Of a stretch of DNA of 64,000 bases, positions 51,186 through 58,796 are shown one piece after another. The stretch's first letter is position 1. Each line of letters opens with the position of its first letter. A program made the position numbers and the translations under genes. The DNA is from Paenibacillus artemisiicola (GTDB taxonomy: Bacteria > Bacillota > Bacilli > Paenibacillales > Paenibacillaceae): assembly GCF_017652985.1 (NCBI RefSeq), contig NZ_JAGGDJ010000002.1:186001-250000 (forward strand), written 5' to 3'. The notes beneath the pieces are model-generated. The model worked only from the letters and a program-made list of their open reading frames with translations, did no database searches and was not told the origin of the DNA.

Positions 51186-51547
51186 ACGTCTCGATCTCGA
51201 ACGCGTCGGAAAAACCGATTTACCAACAGTTATTCGAACAGATCAGCGCGCAGATATTGCGAGGCGAGCTTCCGAGCGGCTATGTCCTGCCGCCGATCCG
51301 GCAGGCCGCCTTGGAGCTTCGCGTGAGCGTCATCACCGTCAAGAAAGCGTGGGAGGAGCTGGAGCGATGCGGCTTGATCCACACCGTCACCGGCAAGGGC
51401 TGCTTCGTCGCCGAGTTTTCGCCCGAGAAGATGCGGGGCATCCGCGATGAAATGATCCTGAAGCAAATGGAAAGCGACGCGGCCTACTACAAAACCTTCG
51501 GCCTCACCTTGGAGGAAGCGATCGCGCTGTGGAAGAAGATTTATTGA
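51182..51547 (+). CDS. GntR family regulator, YtrA subfamily
   Basis: 121 residues from ATG 51182, coupled to the permease through an ATGA overlap; a longer frame from 51014 is a shadow of the permease. The DNA-binding domain PIYQQLFEQISAQILRGELPSGYVLPPIRQAALELRVSVITVKKAWEELERCGLIHTVTGKGCFV is followed by a short helical tail, the hallmark of YtrA-type regulators. These repress their own ABC transporter operon and are released by cell-wall antibiotics. The palindrome at 49631 is the probable operator. Confidence 0.88.
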   Translation: MNVSISNASEKPIYQQLFEQISAQILRGELPSGYVLPPIRQAALELRVSVITVKKAWEELERCGLIHTVTGKGCFVAEFSPEKMRGIRDEMILKQMESDAAYYKTFGLTLEEAIALWKKIY

Positions 51548-51617
51548 GCGGGCTGCGCGGCGCCATGGGAGGCCGGACAATGAAGAAATCGAAATCAGCG
51601 GGGAGGGGATCCAATTC

Positions 51618-52130
51618 ATGAACGACGCATCGGCTGTTATCGCGCAATACTTGCGGAATCTGGACGGCTATTCGATCGAGCAATTGCGATACAAGTGCGA
51701 CGAAGACGTATGGTCGCTCGGGCAAATGCATATCCACGTGATCGAAGTGGCGAAAGAGTACATGGACCATATGGAAACCTGCGCCAAGGCGGCGCATGAA
51801 TCGTCCGAAGGCAAGACGGCGGACGGCGCGAAGGCGCTCGCGGAGCAAGCATGGCCCAATATTCGGGTGAAGCTCGAGGAACCGCCCAACGCGACGCGCA
51901 ATCCCGAGAGCAAGGACGAGATCAGAGCGGGGCTGGAACACGTACTCGAGAGGGTGGCTTATTGGGCGGGTCGCGCCGAGGAGACGAATCCGGCCTGCAA
52001 GGTGCGCCATGGCTGGTTTGGCTGGCTCAACGCCCGCGAGTGGCTGACGATGGTCGGCATGCACGGCAGGCACCATTTGCGCCAAAAGGCGGTGCTGGAC
52101 GAGAAACTGGCGGAGGCGGGATTAAGATAG
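51618..52130 (+). CDS. DinB superfamily protein
   Basis: 170 residues, helical. Metal-binding His positions appear in LGQMHIHVIEVAKEYM (about 35-40) and GMHGRHHLRQKAVL (about 145-155), and DEDVWSLGQM corresponds to the conserved loop of DinB four-helix bundle proteins. Members act as metal-dependent thiol (bacillithiol) transferases or have unknown roles. GGGGAGG precedes the ATG. It is probably a separate unit from the ABC-2 operon. Confidence 0.75.
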   Translation: MNDASAVIAQYLRNLDGYSIEQLRYKCDEDVWSLGQMHIHVIEVAKEYMDHMETCAKAAHESSEGKTADGAKALAEQAWPNIRVKLEEPPNATRNPESKDEIRAGLEHVLERVAYWAGRAEETNPACKVRHGWFGWLNAREWLTMVGMHGRHHLRQKAVLDEKLAEAGLR

Positions 52131-52274
52131 ACCGCGTCTCTGCCGTTTCTTCCGTCTCTGCCGTTTTGCCGCCCGCGTATGTCCGCTAGCAGATTATTCG
52201 ACTATAGCGCTGGATGCCGGCGGCAGTCCGAGACTTGATTTCCGGTCTTCGGCTGCCGCTGTTTTTTTCGCGGT

Positions 52275-52308
52275 TTTTACCGACCTTTTACCGTTTGTTT
52301 GGTATCAT
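52275..52308 (+). promoter_or_regulatory. Direct-repeat operator and promoter of the two-component operon
   Basis: TTTTACCG occurs at 52275-52282 and 52286-52293, exactly 11 bp apart, as is usual for OmpR/PhoB-type regulators that bind the same face of DNA. TATCAT (52303-52308) lies 17 bp after the start of the second repeat and can serve as a -10. The same arrangement is found at 54384-54415. Confidence 0.6.
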
Positions 52309-52345
52309 AAACTATTATTCGAAGGTAGCGAAGGTGAGCGTACGC

Positions 52346-53026
52346 GTGAATATTTTATTGGCGGAAGACGATAAGAAGCTCGGCAAACTCGTCAAATACA
52401 TGCTGGAGAAGAAGGGCGGCTACCACGTCGATTGGGTGGAGAACGGCGAGGATGCGCTCGATTATGCCCGAGGGTCGGCGTACGACGTGCTCATCCTGGA
52501 TTGGATGATGCCGCTCATGGACGGGGTCGAGGTCTGCAAGCGGCTGCGCGGCTGCAATTACGGGCAAGCGATCGTGCTCTTGACGGCGAAGGATGCGCTG
52601 CAGGATAAAATCTTCGGGCTCGACGCGGGTGCCGACGACTACCTGACCAAGCCCTTCGAGATGGACGAGCTGCTCGCCCGTCTTCGCGTGCTGACCCGGC
52701 GGAACTTTGCCCCCAGGCAGTCGGACAGCGTGACGTTCGGGCGGTTCGCGCTCGATCGCGCCTCGCGCCGGCTATCGCGGGACGGCGCGGAGATTCCGCT
52801 GAGCCCGAGGGAATACCAGCTGCTCGATTTCTTCCTGCAGAATACCGGCAACGTGCTGACGCGAGAGGCGATTCTCGATCGCGTCTGGGGGATCGGCAGC
52901 GAGGTCTCCTACAAGAACGTGGACATCACCGTGAAGATGCTTCGGGACAAGCTGGACGATTCCGCGGGGGAACCGTTCATTCACAGCATCAGGGGGGTCG
53001 GCTACCGGTTTGAAATGGACGCTTAA
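52346..53026 (+). CDS. OmpR/PhoB-family response regulator
   Basis: 226 residues from GTG 52346 (MNILLAEDDKKL); GTG 52334 is an equally possible start with a GAAGG site. The receiver has acidic pocket EDD, phospho-Asp in VLILDWMMPLMDG and Lys in LTKPFEMDELLAR. The C-terminal winged helix includes REAILDRVWGIGSEVSYKNVDITVKMLRDKLDD and IHSIRGVGYRFEM. It overlaps the kinase gene by 17 bp. Expected to bind the 11-bp-spaced TTTACC repeats upstream of this operon and of the PspA operon. Confidence 0.92.
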   Translation: MNILLAEDDKKLGKLVKYMLEKKGGYHVDWVENGEDALDYARGSAYDVLILDWMMPLMDGVEVCKRLRGCNYGQAIVLLTAKDALQDKIFGLDAGADDYLTKPFEMDELLARLRVLTRRNFAPRQSDSVTFGRFALDRASRRLSRDGAEIPLSPREYQLLDFFLQNTGNVLTREAILDRVWGIGSEVSYKNVDITVKMLRDKLDDSAGEPFIHSIRGVGYRFEMDA

Positions 53027-54320
53027 AAAGGGAAAGAAACGCGACCTGTTCCAATACACGCAGCGGAAGCTCACGGTGACCTACACCTGGCTCATCGTGC
53101 TGTTTTTGGCGCTGTTCGCGATCATCGTATCGTTGTTCTTCCTCTTCATGGCCTACCGGGAGCAGAGCGATTCGCTCCGTTCGACCCTGTACGCGACCGA
53201 GGACGGCCGCGTTGTCGTGCCCGATTTGGCGTTCGGCCGCAGCGATGAATTGTACTTCTATTATGTGCTGGATCAGCGCGGACACGTGCTCGCGGGGAGC
53301 GATGCCGTCCCGCAGCTTGGCGAACGCAATCGGGCGCGGATGGCGAAGTGGCAGCCGGACGGGGATGCGTTCCGGCTGCGCTGGCAGCCCGAAGAGGCGC
53401 AGCGCGTCGGGACCATGACGGTCCGAACGGACGACCGGCTGCTCTTCGTAGGCGCGCATCCGATCATGACGACGACCGGGCCGGCGACGATCTACGCGGC
53501 GAAGGACGTCACGTTTTACTGGGATATCCTCCGGAATCTGCTCCTCGTGTTCATCCTGATTCTGATTGTGTTCATCATTGCGGCCGTCAAGCTGAGCGCT
53601 GCGATGTCCCAAAAAGCGATGATTCCGATTCAGCGAACGTTCAAGCACCAGCAGCAATTTCTGGCGGATGCCTCGCATGAGCTGAGAACGCCGCTCAGCA
53701 TCATGAACACGTCCCTCGATGTGATCGAGCTGGAGAACGCGGAGACCATCACGCCGTATTCGAAGGAAGTCGTATCGGATATGAAGGAAGAGATCGGCCG
53801 GATGAGCCGCATGCTGCGGGATCTCCTGATGCTGGCCCGGTCCGACGCCGGCTCGGTCGAGTTCGAGATGGCCGCGTTCGACATGGTGCCGAAGCTGCGA
53901 CAGTGGGTGCTTGCCTTCGAAAGCGTGGCGCAGAAGAAGGGGATCGCGCTGCGGACGATGTTCCCGGACGCGCTGACCGTGAAGGGCGATTCGGAGCGGC
54001 TGAAGCAGCTGGTCTATATCCTGCTGGATAATGCGATCAAATACACGCCCGAGGGAGGCAAGGTCGACGTCGGGCTCGACCCCAACCCGAGGCAGTGGCG
54101 AATCATCGTCCGGGACAGCGGCATCGGCATCGCCGAGACGGACCAGCCGCGCATCTTCGACCGGTTCTACCGGGTCGAGAAGCATCGTTCGCGCGAAGAA
54201 GGCAGCGCCGGGCTTGGACTCGCGATTGCCAAACAGATCGTGGTCGCCCACCGGGGTTCGGTCGTGCTCGAGAGCGCGCCCGGGAAAGGAAGCACGTTTT
54301 CGGTGGAATTTCCCGTGTAG
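53010..54320 (+). CDS. Sensor histidine kinase
   Basis: 436 residues from TTG 53010. First membrane segment at about 22-46 (LIVLFLALFAIIVSLFFLFMAY), a small extracytoplasmic domain, and a second at about 177-197 (LLLVFILILIVFIIAAV). H-box FLADASHELRTPLSI (His about 223), N-box LLDNAIKYTPEG, G1 VRDSGIGIAETD, F-box and G2 GSAGLGLAIAKQIV. Partner of the preceding OmpR-type regulator. Together with the downstream PspA-type gene it is likely to sense cell-envelope stress. Confidence 0.92.
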   Translation: MKWTLKKGKKRDLFQYTQRKLTVTYTWLIVLFLALFAIIVSLFFLFMAYREQSDSLRSTLYATEDGRVVVPDLAFGRSDELYFYYVLDQRGHVLAGSDAVPQLGERNRARMAKWQPDGDAFRLRWQPEEAQRVGTMTVRTDDRLLFVGAHPIMTTTGPATIYAAKDVTFYWDILRNLLLVFILILIVFIIAAVKLSAAMSQKAMIPIQRTFKHQQQFLADASHELRTPLSIMNTSLDVIELENAETITPYSKEVVSDMKEEIGRMSRMLRDLLMLARSDAGSVEFEMAAFDMVPKLRQWVLAFESVAQKKGIALRTMFPDALTVKGDSERLKQLVYILLDNAIKYTPEGGKVDVGLDPNPRQWRIIVRDSGIGIAETDQPRIFDRFYRVEKHRSREEGSAGLGLAIAKQIVVAHRGSVVLESAPGKGSTFSVEFPV

Positions 54321-54383
54321 CGGGCGAAGCGGCATGCCGGCCTTGCGCTCCGGAAGTCGAAGCTCGCCGAAAATCATTGGCCC

Positions 54384-54415
54384 TTTACCGTACTTTTACC
54401 AACGTTCCCTATAGT
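54384..54415 (+). promoter_or_regulatory. Direct-repeat operator and promoter of the PspA operon
   Basis: TTTACCG (54384-54390) and TTTACCA (54395-54401) are 11 bp apart, followed by TATAGT (54410-54415). The layout is nearly identical to that at 52275. The repeats occupy the -35 region, which is typical of activation by an OmpR-type regulator. Confidence 0.65.
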
Positions 54416-54462
54416 GAGTCCTGTAGAGACAAGAATCCCATTAAGGAAAGGATGATTCCAGC

Positions 54463-54945
54463 ATGAGCCGCATGAGACCCTGGGTAAAAAAAGCGCTGCT
54501 CGCAGCCGTCATCGTCGTAGCCGTCGGAGCCGGCTTCGGCACGGTGGCGCACGAGCGCGAGAGTGACGTAACGAAGGTCGTGAGGGTGAGTCAGGAGCTG
54601 CCCGGCCGGCCTGCAGGCGACGTGAAGGTAGAAATAAGGGGCGGCGAAGGCGCGGCTGTGCCGGCGCCGCCGGGTGTTGGCGCAGCCATTCCGGTACCGC
54701 CGATCGCGCCGATGATTCGGGAGGGCGGCACGCATATCGAGCTGGGTCATGAGCATGGCATCGGTCCCGGCCTAGCGGTGGGCGGCGCGCTGTTGCTCGC
54801 CGGCGCGCTCTTGTTCTGGATGAGCAGCCGGGGCAAACGAGCGAGCGTCGCGGACGGGGCGAACGGGCTTGCCGGCATTCCGTCGGCCTCGGACTTCCTG
54901 GACCAATGGGAATTGCAGCAAAACCAAACGAAGGAGTCGAAGTAG
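54463..54945 (+). CDS. Unrecognised two-segment membrane protein in the PspA operon
   Basis: 160 residues. Membrane segment 1 at about 10-28 (ALLAAVIVVAVGAGFGTVA), a Pro/Gly-rich external loop, and segment 2 at about 105-122 (GLAVGGALLLAGALLFWM). The C-terminal cytoplasmic tail (ASDFLDQWELQQNQTKESK) might contact a partner. No known family is recognised. It is first in a two-gene operon with a PspA/LiaH-like protein, so a membrane anchor or sensor for that protein is a reasonable hypothesis. AAGGA precedes the ATG. Confidence 0.75.
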   Translation: MSRMRPWVKKALLAAVIVVAVGAGFGTVAHERESDVTKVVRVSQELPGRPAGDVKVEIRGGEGAAVPAPPGVGAAIPVPPIAPMIREGGTHIELGHEHGIGPGLAVGGALLLAGALLFWMSSRGKRASVADGANGLAGIPSASDFLDQWELQQNQTKESK

Positions 54946-54946
54946 G

Positions 54947-55633
54947 ATGGGGATCTTCAAGCGCGTCAAGGATGTGTTTCTCGCCGAAACCAACGAGCTG
55001 ATCGACAAGTGCGAGAAGCCGCTTCATATGGTGAATCAATACATGCGGGAATTCGGCGTCGAGCTGGAAAAAGGGCAGCGGGCGCTGGCGCGCCAGCTGT
55101 TCATCGAGAAGCGGCAAGCGGCGCTGATCGCGAATGCCGAGACGGCGGCCGAGAAGCGGGAGCGCCAAGCGCGGCTCGCGGTGAGCCGGGGCGAGGATCA
55201 GATCGCGAAGCTGGCGCTGCAGGAGAAGCTGCTGGAGGAGAGGAAGCTGGCCGTCTACCGCGAGCAGTACGGCGCGATTCAGGAACAAACGAAGGTGCTG
55301 GAGGAGCGCATCGCTCAGCTGCAGGCGCAATCGGAGGAGTACCAGCACCGCCGGCTGCTGCTCGAATCCCGCGTGAACGTGGCCAGCTCCCTGAAGGAGC
55401 TGAACCAGCGCGCCGTCGCGTTTCGGACGGACGGCATCGTCAGAGGATTCGCCCGCGCGGAGGAGCGGGTGCTGCTGATCGAGGCGGAGCTGGAGGCCAT
55501 GAATCGCTTCAGCGCGCCCGCCAAGCGGTCCGCGCCGCAGTATCTCGATCCGACGCTTACGGCGGAGATCGAATCGTCGCTGGCGGCGTTGAAGCAACCG
55601 CTCGCGGCAGAGCCGCTGCCGGCGGCGGAGTAA
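54947..55633 (+). CDS. PspA/IM30 (LiaH-like) protein
   Basis: 228 residues from ATG 54947, 1 bp after the preceding stop, with AAGGAG 10 nt upstream. The N-terminal helix MGIFKRVKDVFLAETNELIDKCEKPLHMVNQYMREF is the amphipathic membrane-binding start of PspA/IM30/LiaH proteins. It is followed by long charged coiled-coil helices (about 30-190). It is expected to form rings that stabilise the membrane under envelope stress. The link with an OmpR-type two-component system carrying the same operator repeats suggests a stress module. Confidence 0.85.
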   Translation: MGIFKRVKDVFLAETNELIDKCEKPLHMVNQYMREFGVELEKGQRALARQLFIEKRQAALIANAETAAEKRERQARLAVSRGEDQIAKLALQEKLLEERKLAVYREQYGAIQEQTKVLEERIAQLQAQSEEYQHRRLLLESRVNVASSLKELNQRAVAFRTDGIVRGFARAEERVLLIEAELEAMNRFSAPAKRSAPQYLDPTLTAEIESSLAALKQPLAAEPLPAAE

Positions 55634-55688
55634 GCGGCAGAGCCTCAGCCGTCGGCGGAACAGCGGCAAGCATACGACGCGAAGTAGA

Positions 55689-55715
55689 AAACCGGCAGAA
55701 TCCGCCGGTTTTTTT
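55689..55715 (+). terminator. Intrinsic terminator of the PspA operon
   Basis: Stem AAACCGGC / GCCGGTTT with a 7-nt loop and a run of T residues. Confidence 0.8.
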
Positions 55716-55916
55716 CTTGTCCGCTTGTTCGCTTGTCCGCTTGTGCACTACCCTCGATTGTCGAAGCACGTGAGAGGCTTGTCTAGGAACTTTAATCATT
55801 TCAACGATTTATTAACATGATATGGATCGAAAGACGTATGAAAAAGAAGCTTGGCTGCGCTATACTCTTCCCGACATGACCAATCGTTTCTATAAGAAAG
55901 GATGAAGAGGGAGTTT

Positions 55917-56621
55917 ATGAAAAAGAAGTTAGCGCTGATGTTTCTTGCAACTGCCCTTACCAGCTCCGTGGGATCCGCTTATGCCGCAACGAATTTGGAA
56001 CCGATCAAGGCCTTTTTCAATCGGAGCGCGACCTTCGTCTTAAACGGCGAGCTCTGGCAGCCGAAGGACGACAAGGGAAAGCCGATGTCCGCGATCGTGT
56101 ATAACGGAGCGAATTACTTGCCGGTCCGCGCGCTGTCCGAAGCGCTGAAAATCCCGATCAAGTACGACGCCGCCAGCCAAAAAGTGTACATCGGGGCGGT
56201 ACCGGGCGAGAAGACGCCGATCTTCGCCATGCCGATGGAAATCGACAACGTCTATGCGGTGCTGTCCAAAGACCCCGCGGAGACGAAGGTGAAGGATAAA
56301 CAGTACAAGCAAGTCTTGAAGATCGATCAATACGGCGATATTACGTTTACGATCGACCGGCAATACAAGAAGCTCTATTTGGATGCCGCCGTCGTCGACC
56401 CGGGCGAATACGACGTGGAGTTTTCGCTCTACAATGCGGGGGAAGCGGCGGGCAATACGGCCTCTACCGTCCTCGAGACGCAATCCGTGAGTCCGAAGGA
56501 CGCGGTCAAGCGGCTTGCGTTTGACGTGGCGGGTCTCGATAAAATCAAGATCCATGTCCAGAGCCATAATTTAAATCCGTATATTTACGCAAGGATCGTC
56601 GATACGTCCTATTTCGAATAA
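55917..56621 (+). CDS. Secreted protein with copper-amine-oxidase-N (stalk) domain
   Basis: 234 residues from ATG 55917, with AAGAGG about 6 nt upstream. Signal peptide MKKKLALMFLATALTSSVGSAYA ending in an AYA cleavage site. Residues about 40-100 (FVLNGELWQPKDDKGKPMSAIVYNGANYLPVRALSEALKIPIKYDAASQKVYIG) are a typical copper-amine-oxidase N-terminal domain, a common extracellular or cell-wall module in Paenibacillaceae. The remainder is beta-rich (IDNVYAVLSKDPAETKVKDKQYKQVLKI...) with no known family. It is monocistronic. Confidence 0.8.
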   Translation: MKKKLALMFLATALTSSVGSAYAATNLEPIKAFFNRSATFVLNGELWQPKDDKGKPMSAIVYNGANYLPVRALSEALKIPIKYDAASQKVYIGAVPGEKTPIFAMPMEIDNVYAVLSKDPAETKVKDKQYKQVLKIDQYGDITFTIDRQYKKLYLDAAVVDPGEYDVEFSLYNAGEAAGNTASTVLETQSVSPKDAVKRLAFDVAGLDKIKIHVQSHNLNPYIYARIVDTSYFE

Positions 56622-56948
56622 CGAACGCGCGGCGACGCGCCAACCCAAGCGTCATCGGCCATCTCCGCAGCATTCGTTCTTTGGTCTTGCCTGCGCCAAA
56701 CCTCTTCAAGACGTTAAATAAACCTGCACCCCGAATTACCGTCGGATGACCGCGGACGATTCGGGGTGTTTTGCGTGGAGCTAGGCGAACGGACCTTGGC
56801 TGCCGCGGGCGCTCCCGCGGCCTTTCCTCATTCTACCGCCGGTTGAATATCCGCGCTCAACCAGCGCTTGATAGGTTGGCATTGGCCGCGTGTGCTATGC
56901 TGAATCTCGACATTGCGTTTCTCCTAAATTTTAGAAGGAGGTTTTAGC
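56622..56948. other. Intergenic region with terminator and GC hairpin
   Basis: The stretch holds the terminator at 56728-56771 and a second GC hairpin GCCGCGGG / CCCGCGGC (56802-56821, no T-tract). I see no gene. The ribosome binding site AAGGAGG at 56935-56941 belongs to the next gene. No promoter is convincingly seen. Confidence 0.5.
56728..56771 (+). terminator. Intrinsic terminator
   Basis: Stem ACCCCGAAT / ATTCGGGGT (9 bp) with a 22-nt loop and GTTTT. Confidence 0.6.
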
Positions 56949-58796
56949 GTGACCACACCAATTAAGAGGACGTACTCCGCTTGGTCGAACATTCTGTATT
57001 CCATGCGGCTGCACTGGCGGGCAAGACCGCTGACGCTGATGTGCTGCGCGGTCTCGGCGCTTGTCGGGGTCGGGTTTCCCTTCGTCAGCATCCTGATGCC
57101 CAAAATCGTCATCGACAACCTGACGGAAGGCGTCGCGCCAAGCGAGTTTATTCTGTCGGTCGGCGGCCTGGCGCTTCTGCTGGCCGCGCTGAGCGGCGCG
57201 AAAAGCTACGCCGACCTCATCACCCATGAATCCGTCGGGACGATCAGCATCTTGAAGCACCTTCAAACCATCATGCATAAGCATCTGCATATGGACTACG
57301 AGGTGCTGGAAAGCCCGGGCTACGCGAAGCTGGGCGAGAAGGCGTGGCGCGCCATGCAAAGCAATCACTCGCCTGCCTCCAACATACCGCGGAACCTGTC
57401 GCAGCTCTTGATGAACGTGCTCGGTTTGCTGGCCTACGGAACGGTGATCGGTTCGGTACATCCCCTGATCCTGCTCCTGCTCGCCGTTTCGGCCGGCATC
57501 AACTGGCTTGCGCTCGCCCGCGCCCGCAAGATCGAGCGGAACACGCGGGAAGAGCGGTCCAAGCTGCAAGGGCGGCTCCGGTATCTCCAGCAGGCCTCGA
57601 AGGAGCCGTCCGGCGGCAAAGACGTGCGGCTCTACGACCTAAGCCGCTTAATCCGCGGTCTCTTTCAAAACGCGCTCGGCACCTGCACCGAACAAGAGCG
57701 GAAGGTCGCGACGGGCGATATGAAGGCTCAGCTCGCGGATGCGGCGCTCAGCTTGCTCCGCGACGGTGCCGCGTATGCGTTTCTGATCTATTTGGTGATG
57801 CACGGCGAGATGACCCTGGGCAATTTCGTGCTCGTCTTTGCCGCCATCGGCGCGTTCGCGGGCTGGTTGTCGGGGATCTTGACGAGCTCCAGCGACCTGA
57901 TGCGCGCGTTAAGCGAGATGTCGGACATCCGCGACTACCTGGATGTCCCGGATCTTTCCAATACCGGTGCCGGCCACGCGCTGCCGTCCGGCGATCGGCT
58001 GCCTCCCGCGATTACGCTGCGCAACGTCGGCTACACCTATCCGGATGCCGGGAAACCGACGCTTAGCGGCATCGATCTGGCGATCGAGCCGGGCGAGCGC
58101 ATCGCCATCGTCGGGGCGAACGGAGCGGGGAAGACGACGTTGATCAAGCTCTTATGCGGACTATATCGGCCCACGCGCGGCGAGATCGCGCTCGGCGGCG
58201 TCGACGTGACGCGCTACAACCGGGACGAGTATTTTTCGCTCTTCTCGACGGTGTTCCAGGATATTCATCTCTTCTGCTGCGATATCGCCGGCAACGTCTC
58301 GCAGCAGCCCCCGGATCGGACGGATGACGCGAACGTAGCGAAAAGCCTGGTCATGGCCGGATTGATGGAGAAGGTAAGCGGGCTGGAGAAGGGGGCATCG
58401 ACGCTGCTCGTACGCCGGGTCCACGCCGACGCCATCGAGCTCTCCGGCGGCGAGAAGCAGAAGCTGGCGCTGGCGCGCGCGCTGTATAAAGACGCGCCGG
58501 TCATCATCTTGGACGAACCCACGGCCGCGCTCGACCCTATCGCCGAGAGCGAGATCTACCAGCGCTACGCCGAGCTGACCGCGGGCCGCACCTCGATTTA
58601 TATTTCCCACCGGCTGGCCAGCACGCGATTCTGCGACCGGATTCTGCTCATGGACGGCGGCCGCATCGCCGAGTGCGGCACGCACGACGAGCTGATGCGC
58701 GCCGGCGGGAAGTATGCCGAGATGTTCCGCGTGCAGGCTCACTATTATAAGGACGGGGAGGTTGCCGACCATGAAGAAGCGTTCCATCTGGCATAA
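56949..58796 (+). CDS. ABC exporter half-transporter 1 (permease-ATPase fusion)
   Basis: 615 residues from GTG 56949, with AGGAGG 7 nt upstream. Six-helix membrane domain at about 25-320, nucleotide-binding domain at about 360-600: Walker A GANGAGKTT (about 390), signature LSGGEKQK, Walker B VIILDEPTAALDP and H-loop YISHRLAS. The second half-transporter overlaps by 26 bp. Together they form a heterodimeric lipid, drug or peptide exporter. The D-loop and signature are intact in this half. No maturation or precursor gene is nearby, so the substrate is unknown. Confidence 0.9.
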   Translation: MTTPIKRTYSAWSNILYSMRLHWRARPLTLMCCAVSALVGVGFPFVSILMPKIVIDNLTEGVAPSEFILSVGGLALLLAALSGAKSYADLITHESVGTISILKHLQTIMHKHLHMDYEVLESPGYAKLGEKAWRAMQSNHSPASNIPRNLSQLLMNVLGLLAYGTVIGSVHPLILLLLAVSAGINWLALARARKIERNTREERSKLQGRLRYLQQASKEPSGGKDVRLYDLSRLIRGLFQNALGTCTEQERKVATGDMKAQLADAALSLLRDGAAYAFLIYLVMHGEMTLGNFVLVFAAIGAFAGWLSGILTSSSDLMRALSEMSDIRDYLDVPDLSNTGAGHALPSGDRLPPAITLRNVGYTYPDAGKPTLSGIDLAIEPGERIAIVGANGAGKTTLIKLLCGLYRPTRGEIALGGVDVTRYNRDEYFSLFSTVFQDIHLFCCDIAGNVSQQPPDRTDDANVAKSLVMAGLMEKVSGLEKGASTLLVRRVHADAIELSGGEKQKLALARALYKDAPVIILDEPTAALDPIAESEIYQRYAELTAGRTSIYISHRLASTRFCDRILLMDGGRIAECGTHDELMRAGGKYAEMFRVQAHYYKDGEVADHEEAFHLA

